Assembly (NCBI GenBank): GCA_010692425.1
Contig: JAAHHJ010000014.1
Span: 124,001 to 188,000 of the forward strand
DNA from: Symploca sp. SIO3C6
GTDB lineage: Bacteria > Cyanobacteriota > Cyanobacteriia > Cyanobacteriales > Coleofasciculaceae
DNA: 64,000 bases
Direction of reading: 5' to 3'
In this document: positions 41,409 through 49,899 of the stretch, piece after piece
Layout: each line of letters begins with the position of its first letter
Position numbering within the stretch: the first letter of the stretch is position 1
Translations under genes and position numbers: made by a program
Notes under the pieces: model-generated
Databases searched by the model: none
What the model was told of the DNA's origin: nothing
The model's input: only the letters and a program-made list of their open reading frames with translations

Positions 41409-43688
41409 ATGTTAATTTGCCCCGATTGTCATTTTGAAAACCCCGATACCAACAACTTTTGTCAGAGATGTGGAACTTCCTTGACCCATAAAACCTGTTA
41501 CCAATGTAGCGCGCAAGTACCGGTAGATGCAGCAACTTGCCACAATTGTGGTGCCTTCACGGGGACAGTTTGGCGCGCCATTATTTGCCAAGATCCAAAT
41601 TTCCTGCCTAGCTCTAAGTCTAGAAAAACAGCTTCCTTTCCAACTTCTCAATTGGTAGCTGAGAATACAGACTTGGTCGAGAGTTCACAACTGCAGATAT
41701 CTCAAGAGTCACCAAAAGCGGAAACTGACTCAATTAAAACACCTTTACTTGCTTGGGCATCGAATACCCCACTCATAGATTCAGATGCTCAAGATCTAGA
41801 TTCTCCCAAAGCCTTAGCAACAAATGAGAGCGTTTCCTCCCAGAGTGTCGAAGCACCACTCTCGAGTCAGTTGTCATCAAATCCAGGCGATCAAGAACAG
41901 TTTTCACAAACCTCTAATAGCTTAGAAAATAATCAAAACGAGACCTTCTACCAGATACCCCCTTCCATTGTCTATCTGGATCCTCAACAGCGCTATCGAG
42001 TTTTAGAACTAAAGAACATCGAAAAGATTAGAGCCTCACTTAAGTTGAACTATAGTAATGCCGAAGTATGCAATTACACAACTGTAGGAGTCTTAGACTG
42101 CCAGCCATTTCAAATTTCGCTTCTAGATGTACTGGTGAAGCAACAACAAGGTGTTGCTAATCACTATGAGTTTTTGGACAAAGGGGAAGCTACTAATGAT
42201 GAGCTTTCTACAGAGCAAGCCGATACCTGGAAAATTAATGGTATCCCTGAGATTGCCAAACCCTATTTAGCTCTGCAAGAATCTTGTTATCCGACTATAC
42301 CCTCAGTTCACGATGCTTGGCAGCAGGATGGAGAAGCAGTAGTTCTGCTGGAAGACCGCTCTAGGTGGCGACTGTTGAGTGATTTGTGGCTCAATGAGCA
42401 GTTTTCTCCTTTACAAACTATATACTGGCTCGATGAAATGGCAAGACTGTGGGAAGCTCTAGAGCCCTTGCATTGTCGTCAGAGTTTGTTGGAAATTACG
42501 AATCTGCGGGTAGACGAGGATCAAGTGTTAGGACTGGTGCATCTATATCCAGAAGTGCCAGGGCAAGAGGTGACTTTAAAGGATCTGGGTAAAACTTGGC
42601 AGTTATTATTTGACCAATCCCAACGGACGCAATTTACTTCTTTAAGAACTATTTTTCGGAATTTGTGTGATCAAGAAATGATTACAGTACTTGAACTAAG
42701 ATCACACTTACAAGAAATTGCCAGTGAATTACAAATGACACTGCCAACAACCAGCTCTGATGCTGGTGCATTTCCAGAACAATCAGAACCATTCAATTCA
42801 GAAATGGGAACAGTAAATTTCCAAAGCGAAGGTGACGATTTGCCTACTGTGATTCTGCCAATGCAGTTACTGAGTCTAGATGATGCCGGTTGTAGCGATA
42901 TCGGGCATCAGAGAGAACACAATGAAGACTACTTTGGCATCCAGACGCAGATAAAAAAGAGGGAAACTCCCCTGGGAAGAACCTTACAAGCCCGTGGTCT
43001 CTATATTCTCTGCGATGGTATGGGTGGTCATGCAGCAGGAGAAGTTGCCAGTGCCATGGCAGTGGAGACCCTCCAGCGCTATTTTGATAACAACTGGCAT
43101 GAAGAGTTACCAACAGAAGCACATATACGTGAGTCTGTAAATTTAGCAAACCAGGAAATCTACAATATCAACCAGGAAAATGCCTACTCTGGAAGTGGTC
43201 GCATGGGTACCACTCTGGCAATGATTCTCATTGAGAATACAAAGGTTATGATTGCTCATGTGGGAGATAGTCGCATCTACCGTCTAACTCGTAAGCGTGG
43301 TCTCGAGCAAGTTACTGTTGATCATGAAGTAGGTCAACGGGAAATTAATCGCGGAGTAGAACCGGAGATTGCTTACTCTCGCCCCGATGCCTACCAACTC
43401 ACTCAAGCTCTCGGACCACGGGGTGATGATTTTATTAATCCCGATGTTAAATCTTTAGAACTTAATGAAGATACTCTATTTATCCTCTGTTCTGATGGTC
43501 TCTCGGATAACGACTTGATCGAAAATTATTGGCAAACCCATCTTGCCCCCTTACTTAGTTCTCGCGCTAACCTCGATGAGGGCATACTAAAGTTAATTGG
43601 GCTTGCTAATGAGCATAATGGTCACGACAACATCACTGTGTTGCTAATTAGGGTAAAGGTGCGACCAAACCTTGAGCCACAAGGGTGA
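41409..43688 (+). CDS. Zinc-ribbon PP2C-family Ser/Thr phosphatase
   Basis: The 759-residue protein starts with two zinc ribbons: CPDCHFENPDTNNFCQRCG (4-22) and CYQCSAQVPVDAATCHNCG (30-48). A long low-complexity Ser/Gln linker and an unassigned middle (about 180-470, with HLYPEVPGQEVTLKDLGKTW) follow. The C-terminal PP2C domain, about 490-750, has SDIGHQREHNEDYFG (metal Asp), LCDGMGGHAAGE (the PP2C signature), HVGDSRIYRL and LCSDGLSDN. It removes phosphate from Ser/Thr residues using two metal ions. The next gene, 70 bases on, encodes an FHA/zinc-ribbon Ser/Thr kinase, so the two probably act on the same targets. GAGGAAG lies before the ATG. Confidence 0.92.
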   Translation: MLICPDCHFENPDTNNFCQRCGTSLTHKTCYQCSAQVPVDAATCHNCGAFTGTVWRAIICQDPNFLPSSKSRKTASFPTSQLVAENTDLVESSQLQISQESPKAETDSIKTPLLAWASNTPLIDSDAQDLDSPKALATNESVSSQSVEAPLSSQLSSNPGDQEQFSQTSNSLENNQNETFYQIPPSIVYLDPQQRYRVLELKNIEKIRASLKLNYSNAEVCNYTTVGVLDCQPFQISLLDVLVKQQQGVANHYEFLDKGEATNDELSTEQADTWKINGIPEIAKPYLALQESCYPTIPSVHDAWQQDGEAVVLLEDRSRWRLLSDLWLNEQFSPLQTIYWLDEMARLWEALEPLHCRQSLLEITNLRVDEDQVLGLVHLYPEVPGQEVTLKDLGKTWQLLFDQSQRTQFTSLRTIFRNLCDQEMITVLELRSHLQEIASELQMTLPTTSSDAGAFPEQSEPFNSEMGTVNFQSEGDDLPTVILPMQLLSLDDAGCSDIGHQREHNEDYFGIQTQIKKRETPLGRTLQARGLYILCDGMGGHAAGEVASAMAVETLQRYFDNNWHEELPTEAHIRESVNLANQEIYNINQENAYSGSGRMGTTLAMILIENTKVMIAHVGDSRIYRLTRKRGLEQVTVDHEVGQREINRGVEPEIAYSRPDAYQLTQALGPRGDDFINPDVKSLELNEDTLFILCSDGLSDNDLIENYWQTHLAPLLSSRANLDEGILKLIGLANEHNGHDNITVLLIRVKVRPNLEPQG

Positions 43689-43758
43689 GAGGTTATTTTC
43701 ATTACTTATTGCTCATTAACTTCTAGACTGAGGAAAAAAGGACTAAGTATAAACAACT

Positions 43759-45012
43759 ATGGTCACTCTGACCCTCTTAGACCCCCACCTATCTGATTCC
43801 TTGCAAGAGTGGACTTTCCAAGGTCAATCAACCATTCGTATTGGTCGCTCTCCCGATAATGATGTCATTCTTAATGACCCCTTAGTTTCCCGCTATCACT
43901 TGGAACTAAGAGCAACACCTTCCCAGTCTGGGAATTTGTGGCAGTTAATCAATCAGGGAACAAATGGAACTTTCCTTAACGGAGTTTTAGTTTCGCGGGT
44001 GCTGCTGCCATCAGATGCCCTAATCCAATTGGCACGAGAGGGCCCCCTACTAAAATTTAATGCTCACACCCAAGTTAATTCTAACTCACTACCAAGCCAA
44101 AACTCTGTGGATGAAGAGCAAAGAATTGCTCCTAGTGCAGAATCTCAGCTTTGCTCCCACCTAGGCAATCCCCCTGGGAACCTATTTTGCATTCACTGCG
44201 GTGAACTGCTAGTTCCTGTCAAGCAAGTTATTCGACAATACTACGTGTTGCGAACCTTGGGACAGGGGGGGATGGGTACCACTTATCTTGCCTGGGATAA
44301 AGCTGGTAGTTCTCAGAAGCGCCCTCGCCTACTTGTACTTAAGGAAATGAATGCCAATATGGCTCAAGTCTCCAAAGCTAAAGAACTCTTTGAACGAGAA
44401 GCGCGTACCTTGGCAGCTTTAAATCATTCAGGAATCCCTAGATATTACGATTTCTTCGTCGAAAGCGGCAAAAAATATCTAGCCATGGAACTCATTCATG
44501 GTCAGGATTTAGAGCAACGGGTTTTGACTACAGGTCCAGTGGCACCGCAACAGGCCATTGAGTGGATGATTCAGACTTGTGAAATCTTGGACTACATACA
44601 CTCCTGCAAACCTCCACTAATCCACCGGGATATCAAGCCAGCAAATTTAATGGTACGCCACCGGGATAACCGCATAATCTTACTTGATTTTGGAGCTGTT
44701 AAAGAGATTGGTACGTTGCAAGGGACGAGAATTGGCGCAGAGGGTTATAGTGCCCCTGAACAAGACCTTGGCCAACCTTGCACCCAATCAGATCTTTACG
44801 CTATTGGACCGACGCTAATCTTTCTGGTCACGGGCGTTGCACCTATCAAGTTTTATTGTAGACGGAACTCAGGATATGGATTTGATATATCTAGCGTACC
44901 TACAATTTCCCCGCAGCTTCAGGAGGTTATTGCCAAAGCTTGTGAGCGTAAAGTTCGTGATCGTTACCAGACGGCTAAAGAAATTTCACAAGCTATTTCT
45001 ACTTGCCTGTAG
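43759..45012 (+). CDS. FHA-domain Ser/Thr protein kinase with zinc ribbon
   Basis: The 417-residue protein has an FHA phosphothreonine-binding domain at about 22-100 (IRIGRSPDNDVILNDPLVSRYHLEL, NGTFLNG). A Cys-rich spacer (CSHLGNPPGNLFCIHCG, 132-148) and a Hanks-type kinase at about 160-417 follow. Kinase residues are GQGGMGTTYLA (P-loop), Lys195 in LVLKEM, HRDIKPANL (catalytic Asp291) and DFGAVKE (310-316). APEQ closes the activation segment. No membrane segment is present, so it is soluble. The arrangement FHA then kinase is found in cyanobacteria but PknB-type receptors are more usual. It forms a pair with the PP2C phosphatase upstream, and may be cotranscribed. Confidence 0.94.
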   Translation: MVTLTLLDPHLSDSLQEWTFQGQSTIRIGRSPDNDVILNDPLVSRYHLELRATPSQSGNLWQLINQGTNGTFLNGVLVSRVLLPSDALIQLAREGPLLKFNAHTQVNSNSLPSQNSVDEEQRIAPSAESQLCSHLGNPPGNLFCIHCGELLVPVKQVIRQYYVLRTLGQGGMGTTYLAWDKAGSSQKRPRLLVLKEMNANMAQVSKAKELFEREARTLAALNHSGIPRYYDFFVESGKKYLAMELIHGQDLEQRVLTTGPVAPQQAIEWMIQTCEILDYIHSCKPPLIHRDIKPANLMVRHRDNRIILLDFGAVKEIGTLQGTRIGAEGYSAPEQDLGQPCTQSDLYAIGPTLIFLVTGVAPIKFYCRRNSGYGFDISSVPTISPQLQEVIAKACERKVRDRYQTAKEISQAISTCL

Positions 45013-45146
45013 GTATATACTCTTGATGAGCAACTACTTCAGCTCAAATTTTGGCTAGTCAACACATACCAGTCAACACATAGTTGAATTCATCCTCATC
45101 ACTATTAATTAATCTCTACAATCGACATTTGAGTAGCTTTCTTTGC

Positions 45147-45365
45147 TTATTCTTCGTCCCAGGCTTCCACTGCTAGTAATTCACTAATTGGATCTTGCAT
45201 TGTAAAGCCAAAGTCGAGCAGTTCCTTCTTCCAGTAAGACCACTTATCTCCATAGAGCAAGGCTATTTTCCACAAGCTATCACTGGACTTAATGATCTTA
45301 GATTCTACTAGGGAACGCACTTGCTTCTGAAACTTCACCATTGGGTGAGCAACTTGTTGAATCAT
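45147..45365 (-). CDS. Small conserved-looking protein, 72 residues
   Basis: The product is MIQQVAHPMVKFQKQVRSLV-led, with SDSLWKIALLYGDKWSYW and the acidic ending LLAVEAWDEE. It resembles a small cyanobacteria-restricted family of unknown function as I remember it. It is soluble, mixed charged, without metal motifs. The clean frame and biased composition support a gene; no clear ribosome-binding site was noted. It is convergent with the kinase gene. Confidence 0.6.
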   Translation of the reverse strand: MIQQVAHPMVKFQKQVRSLVESKIIKSSDSLWKIALLYGDKWSYWKKELLDFGFTMQDPISELLAVEAWDEE

Positions 45366-45858
45366 ACTCTCAATTGATTTGAAATAACTTTTGCAAATAC
45401 TTAGGATCTAATGCTTCCTAGATTTTGGTCTTGCGTTGATCCGTAGAGCTATGCACTGCGAAGAAGCATATACATGTATTATTAGCGCATTTGGGTGCTT
45501 GATGGCAAGTCTTTTTCTGAGATTTGTACGGTAATTACGACAATTACTTGCGGTATCAATTGGCTACAAAGCCTATGAATAGGTTATTTCTGGGTTGTCA
45601 ACACTTGGTTTAAATTAATTTGCCAAATAATTTTTTTACAGAAAAAACCAGCTATATCCCACGTCTGTTTAAGGGTGAGAAAAGTGCAGGAGTACCTTTC
45701 GGTACACCTATCCTTGAGTGGATGTTATTTTTCAAGCAACTGTGGTGGTTCGGAAATCCACCCCTTGGAGGAGGGAAAGGGTAAGAGTGAGACAGCTGCT
45801 CATGGTTCATAGTCGATTGCTATGAACTTATGAACTATTTAACCAATCGGCTAGCTGC
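45366..45858. other. Intergenic region without a gene
   Basis: The 493 bases hold a small hairpin (GTACCTTTCGGTAC, near 45694), a purine-rich segment near 45765-45782, and a short copy of the GTTCATG/ATGAAC repeat class (45800-45832). The minus-strand 72-residue gene's promoter and the cimA 3' end border it. No gene is seen. Confidence 0.5.
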
Positions 45859-47553
45859 TTACCTTGAATATGTTGCTGATGTTACAGGTTCTACTGGCAA
45901 CAGTAAACCATACTCAATCCCTTCAACAACTGCCTGATAGGATGCTTCCAGGATATTAGTAGAAACTCCCACTGTTGTCCAGCGTTGTTCGCCATTACTT
46001 GATTCCACTAGTACGCGAGTTTTGGCAGATGTACCGGCAGTGCCATCGAGAATTCTGACCTTGTAGTCTTTTAAATGAAAAGCTGCAATTTCTGGATAAA
46101 ATTTTACCAATGCCTTACGTAAAGCAGAGTCGAGCGCTGAGACTGGTCCATTGCCCTCTGCAACTTCCAAGATATCGGCACCCTTAACAGCCACCTTAAT
46201 TGTAGCGATCGCATTACTGTAGGGTTTACCTGCACTCTGCAACATATCACAGTGAACTTGAAAGCCTTTGAGTTCAAATAATTGCTTTCTATACCCTAGA
46301 GCTTCACGCATCAGCAGGTCAAAACTAGCCTCTGCCGCCTCAAATTGATAACCTTGACTTTCTAGCTCTTTGAGGCGCTCTAAGATTTGACGACAGGTGT
46401 GGTCTTGTTTATTGAGTTCATGTCCAAAGCTACGGGCTTTTGAGAGTACATTACTCAGTCCTGATTGCTCAGAAATCAAAATTCGACGCTGATTGCCAAT
46501 TTTCTCTGGTTGAAGATGTTCGTAAGTTAGGGGATTACGTTCCACTGCTGAAACGTGGATACCGCCTTTGTGGGCAAAAGCCGAACGACCCACAAAGGGA
46601 GCGTGATCATCGGGGGCAAGATTGACAACTTCGCTAATTAGGCGACTCGTTGGCGTTAGCAGATGCAGTTGTTCTTCTTGAAGACAGTTATAGCCTAGCT
46701 TCAACTGCAAGTTGGGAATTAGTGAACAGAGGTTAGCATTGCCGCAACGTTCACCATAACCGTTGATTGTTCCCTGCACCATACGGACACCTTCCAAGAC
46801 GCCAGCCAGAGCATTAGCAACAGCTGTACCTGAGTCATTGTGAGTGTGAATACCCAACATGGGCTTGAAACTGTTTTGTGTTGTAGATTTGTGGTAGTCT
46901 TCAACATTGTCTCTATCTACAGCAGTACTCTCATTAGGAAGCTGCAATTGATCTACAACACCTCTTACAATCTGACTTATTTCATGAGGTAGGGTACCGC
47001 CATTGGTATCGCAGAGGACAAGCCACTCTGCACCAGCTTCCATCGCAGCCATAAGTGTTTTGAGAGCATATTGCCGATTGTGTTTATAGCCATCAAACCA
47101 ATGTTCAGCATCGTAAATCACTCGCCGCCCCTGAGAGCGCAAATATTCTATGGTGTCTGCGATCATCGCCAGGTTTTCTTCCAGCTTAGTCTTGAGTCCA
47201 GCTGTGACATGGAGGTCCCAGGACTTACCAAAAATAGTTACCCAGCGAGTACCTGCTGCCAGAATAGCTTGCAGCATTGGGTCTTGTGCTGCCGCTTTGT
47301 AAGGGCGTCGGGTGGAGCAAAAGGCTACTAATTCCGCTTGCTTGAGCGGTTGTTCCTGGATTTTCCAGAAAAACTGTACGTCTTTGGGATTTGCTCCAGG
47401 CCAGCCGCCCTCAATAAAGGGAATTCCCAGTTGGTCAAGAACTCTGGCAATTCGCAATTTGTCCTCTAGCGACAGTGAGAGACCTTCGCGCTGGGCACCA
47501 TCCCGCAAGGTGGTGTCATAAATCCAGATGGGGTTAAATTTTTCTGAGTTCAT
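45859..47553 (-). CDS. cimA: (R)-citramalate synthase
   Basis: The 564-residue protein condenses pyruvate with acetyl-CoA to citramalate, the first step of the threonine-independent isoleucine route. The HMGL-like TIM barrel starts IWIYDTTLRDGAQREGLSLS, with Arg and Asp metal/substrate residues. It continues with FIEGGWPGANPKD, VLCDTNGGTLP and GIHTHNDSGTAVANALAG (HxH metal ligands). The C-terminal LeuA dimerisation domain, about 420-555, binds the isoleucine inhibitor in this family. AFAHKGGIHVSAV marks CimA-type enzymes. ATG at 47553 is chosen over TTG at 47571. A ferredoxin gene is divergent upstream. Confidence 0.95.
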   Translation of the reverse strand: MNSEKFNPIWIYDTTLRDGAQREGLSLSLEDKLRIARVLDQLGIPFIEGGWPGANPKDVQFFWKIQEQPLKQAELVAFCSTRRPYKAAAQDPMLQAILAAGTRWVTIFGKSWDLHVTAGLKTKLEENLAMIADTIEYLRSQGRRVIYDAEHWFDGYKHNRQYALKTLMAAMEAGAEWLVLCDTNGGTLPHEISQIVRGVVDQLQLPNESTAVDRDNVEDYHKSTTQNSFKPMLGIHTHNDSGTAVANALAGVLEGVRMVQGTINGYGERCGNANLCSLIPNLQLKLGYNCLQEEQLHLLTPTSRLISEVVNLAPDDHAPFVGRSAFAHKGGIHVSAVERNPLTYEHLQPEKIGNQRRILISEQSGLSNVLSKARSFGHELNKQDHTCRQILERLKELESQGYQFEAAEASFDLLMREALGYRKQLFELKGFQVHCDMLQSAGKPYSNAIATIKVAVKGADILEVAEGNGPVSALDSALRKALVKFYPEIAAFHLKDYKVRILDGTAGTSAKTRVLVESSNGEQRWTTVGVSTNILEASYQAVVEGIEYGLLLPVEPVTSATYSR

Positions 47554-47635
47554 GGGGGTGATAAAGATCAAAAATTAGTAAATAAATGTAAACTGATTAA
47601 TACAACCACACTGTATGGTAGGTCGTAATGCCTGA

Positions 47636-47974
47636 ATGCCCGAAGTAACAGCTCAAGGAAAAACTTTTGAATGTGAGCAAGGCAGTAATTTGCGTAGAGT
47701 TTTGTTAGAGCATGGAGTTGAGTTATATAACGGTAAGGCTGCAATTATCAACTGTAGGGGCATTGGTAGTTGTGGTACCTGTGCCGTTATGATTGCAGGG
47801 GAAGTTTCCAAGCCTAATTGGAAAGATCTCGCTAGGCGATCACTCCCGCCTCATTCTCCCACAGCTAATCTGCGTTTAGCTTGTCAAACTAAGGTTTTGG
47901 GAGACATTAATGTTACAAAATTTGACGGATTCTGGGGGCATAAACAAGAAACTGTCTGGACACCAGAACATTAG
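47636..47974 (+). CDS. 2Fe-2S ferredoxin
   Basis: The 112-residue protein has a plant-type [2Fe-2S] domain with cysteines in CRGIGSCGTCAV (C40, C45, C48) and LACQTKV (C83). The C-x4-C-x2-C...C spacing is that of soluble electron-transfer ferredoxins. The sequence is shifted from PetF (CRAGACSTC) and closer to a second cyanobacterial ferredoxin group that ends with a W-rich tail, here WGHKQETVWTPEH. Redox partner is unknown. It is divergent from cimA and followed by the inverted repeat at 48095-48128. Confidence 0.88.
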   Translation: MPEVTAQGKTFECEQGSNLRRVLLEHGVELYNGKAAIINCRGIGSCGTCAVMIAGEVSKPNWKDLARRSLPPHSPTANLRLACQTKVLGDINVTKFDGFWGHKQETVWTPEH

Positions 47975-48094
47975 GCAATACAACTCGGATCAGGGAGTGT
48001 GGGAGTGTGGCAAGGGTGGGAGGAATCTGTATATAACTATTTCCCCTCTTTCTCTACCCTTTTTTTATCTTGCCAGCTTCTTCCCCCAAAATTT

Positions 48095-48128
48095 AGGGCG
48101 ACTAGAGTAGAAGTTATCTAGTCGCCCT
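48095..48128. terminator. Bidirectional hairpin between convergent genes
   Basis: AGGGCGACTAGA at 48095-48106 pairs perfectly with TCTAGTCGCCCT at 48117-48128. It lies between two convergent genes. T runs are weak on both sides, so termination is probable but not certain. Confidence 0.55.
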
Positions 48129-48147
48129 GAGAACTCAGAAGTCTATT

Positions 48148-48390
48148 TTAAGAATTCATCACATATGCGCCCGCTCCTTGAGCGCTTTCTCGATAATGGG
48201 CATCTAACCAGCAACGGGGAAGAGATTCACCAGAAGGAAACATCAGATCTGACTTTTTAAATACTTCGGGGTCTTGCATTTCTTCCCCCGAGTGAAATCG
48301 ACCATTGATATTGCTACGACATGGATCATATAGACCCTCTGGAGTTAGTACTTCTACAAGTTGACCACTAGGCTTGTGTTGCAAGAACAT
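48148..48390 (-). CDS. Small conserved cyanobacterial protein, 80 residues
   Basis: The product starts MFLQHKPSGQLVEVLTPEGL and carries RFHSGEEMQDPEVFKKSDL and SGESLPRCWLDAHYR. I recognise this pattern as a cyanobacteria-restricted small protein without a known function. ATG at 48390 is chosen because GGGAGG precedes it by 4 bases; the longer frame to 48420 lacks such support. It is soluble and has two Cys residues but no metal motif. Confidence 0.68.
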   Translation of the reverse strand: MFLQHKPSGQLVEVLTPEGLYDPCRSNINGRFHSGEEMQDPEVFKKSDLMFPSGESLPRCWLDAHYRESAQGAGAYVMNS

Positions 48391-48567
48391 ACAACCTCCC
48401 TTGTCATTAAACTCTGACAATTAACATATAACAAAAATTAGTAGCTAAGAATGTCAAATAATGTGAAGCATATCAAGTATTCTGAAGTCAAGAACTAATC
48501 AGAACTAAGTTTATGAACTACTTTCTCAAATCTACAAATTTAATCTACATCTAAATAACTACAAAGT

Positions 48568-49104
48568 ATGAATACATTTAACATTTCTCCCTTAATTCGC
48601 ATCACCTTGATATCCCTGTATCTATCACTGACTATTCCCTTGCCGTTTTTAGCAAAGTTTTCCTCTGCTCCCGTGCCGCCATTACTATTGTGGATAGGAA
48701 TTGCTGTTGGGGCAGTAGCCCTTTATGGAGTCCTTAGTGAAAAGGTAATCGCAGATGAAGAAAAAATCCAAGTAGCCTATCCTAGTTGGCTACCAAAGAT
48801 TTTCCGCAAGGGCTGGCATTTGTCTTGGCAAGAGGTAAAAGAATTAAAAATGCGTACTACTGGTCAAGGTGGATTAGTCTATTATTTCGTTAGTAAATCA
48901 TCTGATCAGGCTTACTTACTACCTATGCGCGTAGTTGGGTTTACCAAATTAGTTAAGCTTGTCGAAGTCTATACTGGGATTGATACTAAAGATGTTCGTC
49001 CTCTAGCACAACCCTGGATGTATATAATTTTGCTAGGCTTTACACTATTGCTGTTGCTCGTAGATGGATGGACGATTTGGATAGCAATCACTCAAAAGTT
49101 TTAG
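48568..49104 (+). CDS. Membrane protein of unknown function, 178 residues
   Basis: The protein has membrane segments at about residues 8-30, 38-60 and 150-172. Between them is a soluble domain of about 90 residues (EEKIQVAYPSWLPKIFRKGW, SWQEVKELKMRTTGQGG). The pattern recalls PH-like membrane-associated domains, but I cannot name a family. The ABC ATPase gene starts six bases after its stop, so the two are cotranscribed. It could be a partner or regulator of that ATPase; it is too short to be a usual permease. Confidence 0.65.
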   Translation: MNTFNISPLIRITLISLYLSLTIPLPFLAKFSSAPVPPLLLWIGIAVGAVALYGVLSEKVIADEEKIQVAYPSWLPKIFRKGWHLSWQEVKELKMRTTGQGGLVYYFVSKSSDQAYLLPMRVVGFTKLVKLVEVYTGIDTKDVRPLAQPWMYIILLGFTLLLLLVDGWTIWIAITQKF

Positions 49105-49110
49105 TCTTTA

Positions 49111-49878
49111 ATGTCTTTAACCAACTCCCCTCAACTGCGACTAGAGCAGGTTAGCTTGGTAACTCCAGCAATGGGAGCGATCCCAGGAATACAAATTTTA
49201 ACAGATATTTCTTTTGAGGCAAACCCTAGCGATCGCCTCTGCCTAATTGGACCATCCGGTGCTGGTAAGACTTCACTGTTACGGTTATTAAACCGACTGA
49301 TTGAACCAACAAGGGGACATATCTATTTAGAAAATATCGACATTAAAAATATACCTGCTCTTCAGTTGCGGCGGCAGGTGATGCTGGTTCTACAAGAGCC
49401 AAAGCTTTTAGGAATGAATGTGAGGGAAGCGTTAGCTTATCCCTTATTATTACAGAAATTGCCAAACAAGGTAATTGTTGAACGTACTGAAACTATTCGT
49501 GAGCAACTGCACATCCCAGCCGAATGGTTAGAACGTAAGGAAGTACAACTTTCCTTAGGACAGCGCCAGCTAGTAGCAATTGCCCGTGGGCTAGTGACAC
49601 AACCGAAAATCTTGTTACTTGATGAACCAACTTCTGCCCTAGACTTTGGTCGCGCTTCTCACCTACTTAGGGTTTTAATTGACTTGGCTATTAAGGATAA
49701 AATTACAATTTTGATGGTCAATCAGCAGCTAGAGATGGCAGAGCTTTTTTGTACCAGGGTATTGTATTTACAGCAAACAAAATTACTTCAAGACACCCCA
49801 GTTGCCCAGGTAGACTGGAAACAATTGCACGAAAAATTAGTGCAAGCGGAGGCTCAAGCGTCTCAAGATTGGTTTTAA
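49111..49878 (+). CDS. ABC transporter ATP-binding protein
   Basis: The 255-residue ATPase has Walker A GPSGAGKTS (47-55), Q-loop LVLQEPKLLG, signature LSLGQRQLVAIARG (about 153-166) and Walker B ILLLDEPTSALD (about 172-183), then a switch region with MVNQQLEMAE, where the usual His is Gln. It resembles the FetA/YbbL-like group and amino-acid or metal exporters; substrate unknown. No classic permease gene follows; the upstream membrane protein (six-base gap) and the downstream membrane acyltransferase (21-base gap) are on the same strand. The replacement of the switch His by Gln would weaken hydrolysis if real. Confidence 0.85.
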   Translation: MSLTNSPQLRLEQVSLVTPAMGAIPGIQILTDISFEANPSDRLCLIGPSGAGKTSLLRLLNRLIEPTRGHIYLENIDIKNIPALQLRRQVMLVLQEPKLLGMNVREALAYPLLLQKLPNKVIVERTETIREQLHIPAEWLERKEVQLSLGQRQLVAIARGLVTQPKILLLDEPTSALDFGRASHLLRVLIDLAIKDKITILMVNQQLEMAELFCTRVLYLQQTKLLQDTPVAQVDWKQLHEKLVQAEAQASQDWF

Positions 49879-49899
49879 TTGTCCAATGAACCATGAGCC

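Noticed and set aside
47910-48110. 66-codon ORF over the ferredoxin 3' end
   Set aside because: It is out of frame with the ferredoxin gene and runs into purine-rich repeat sequence.
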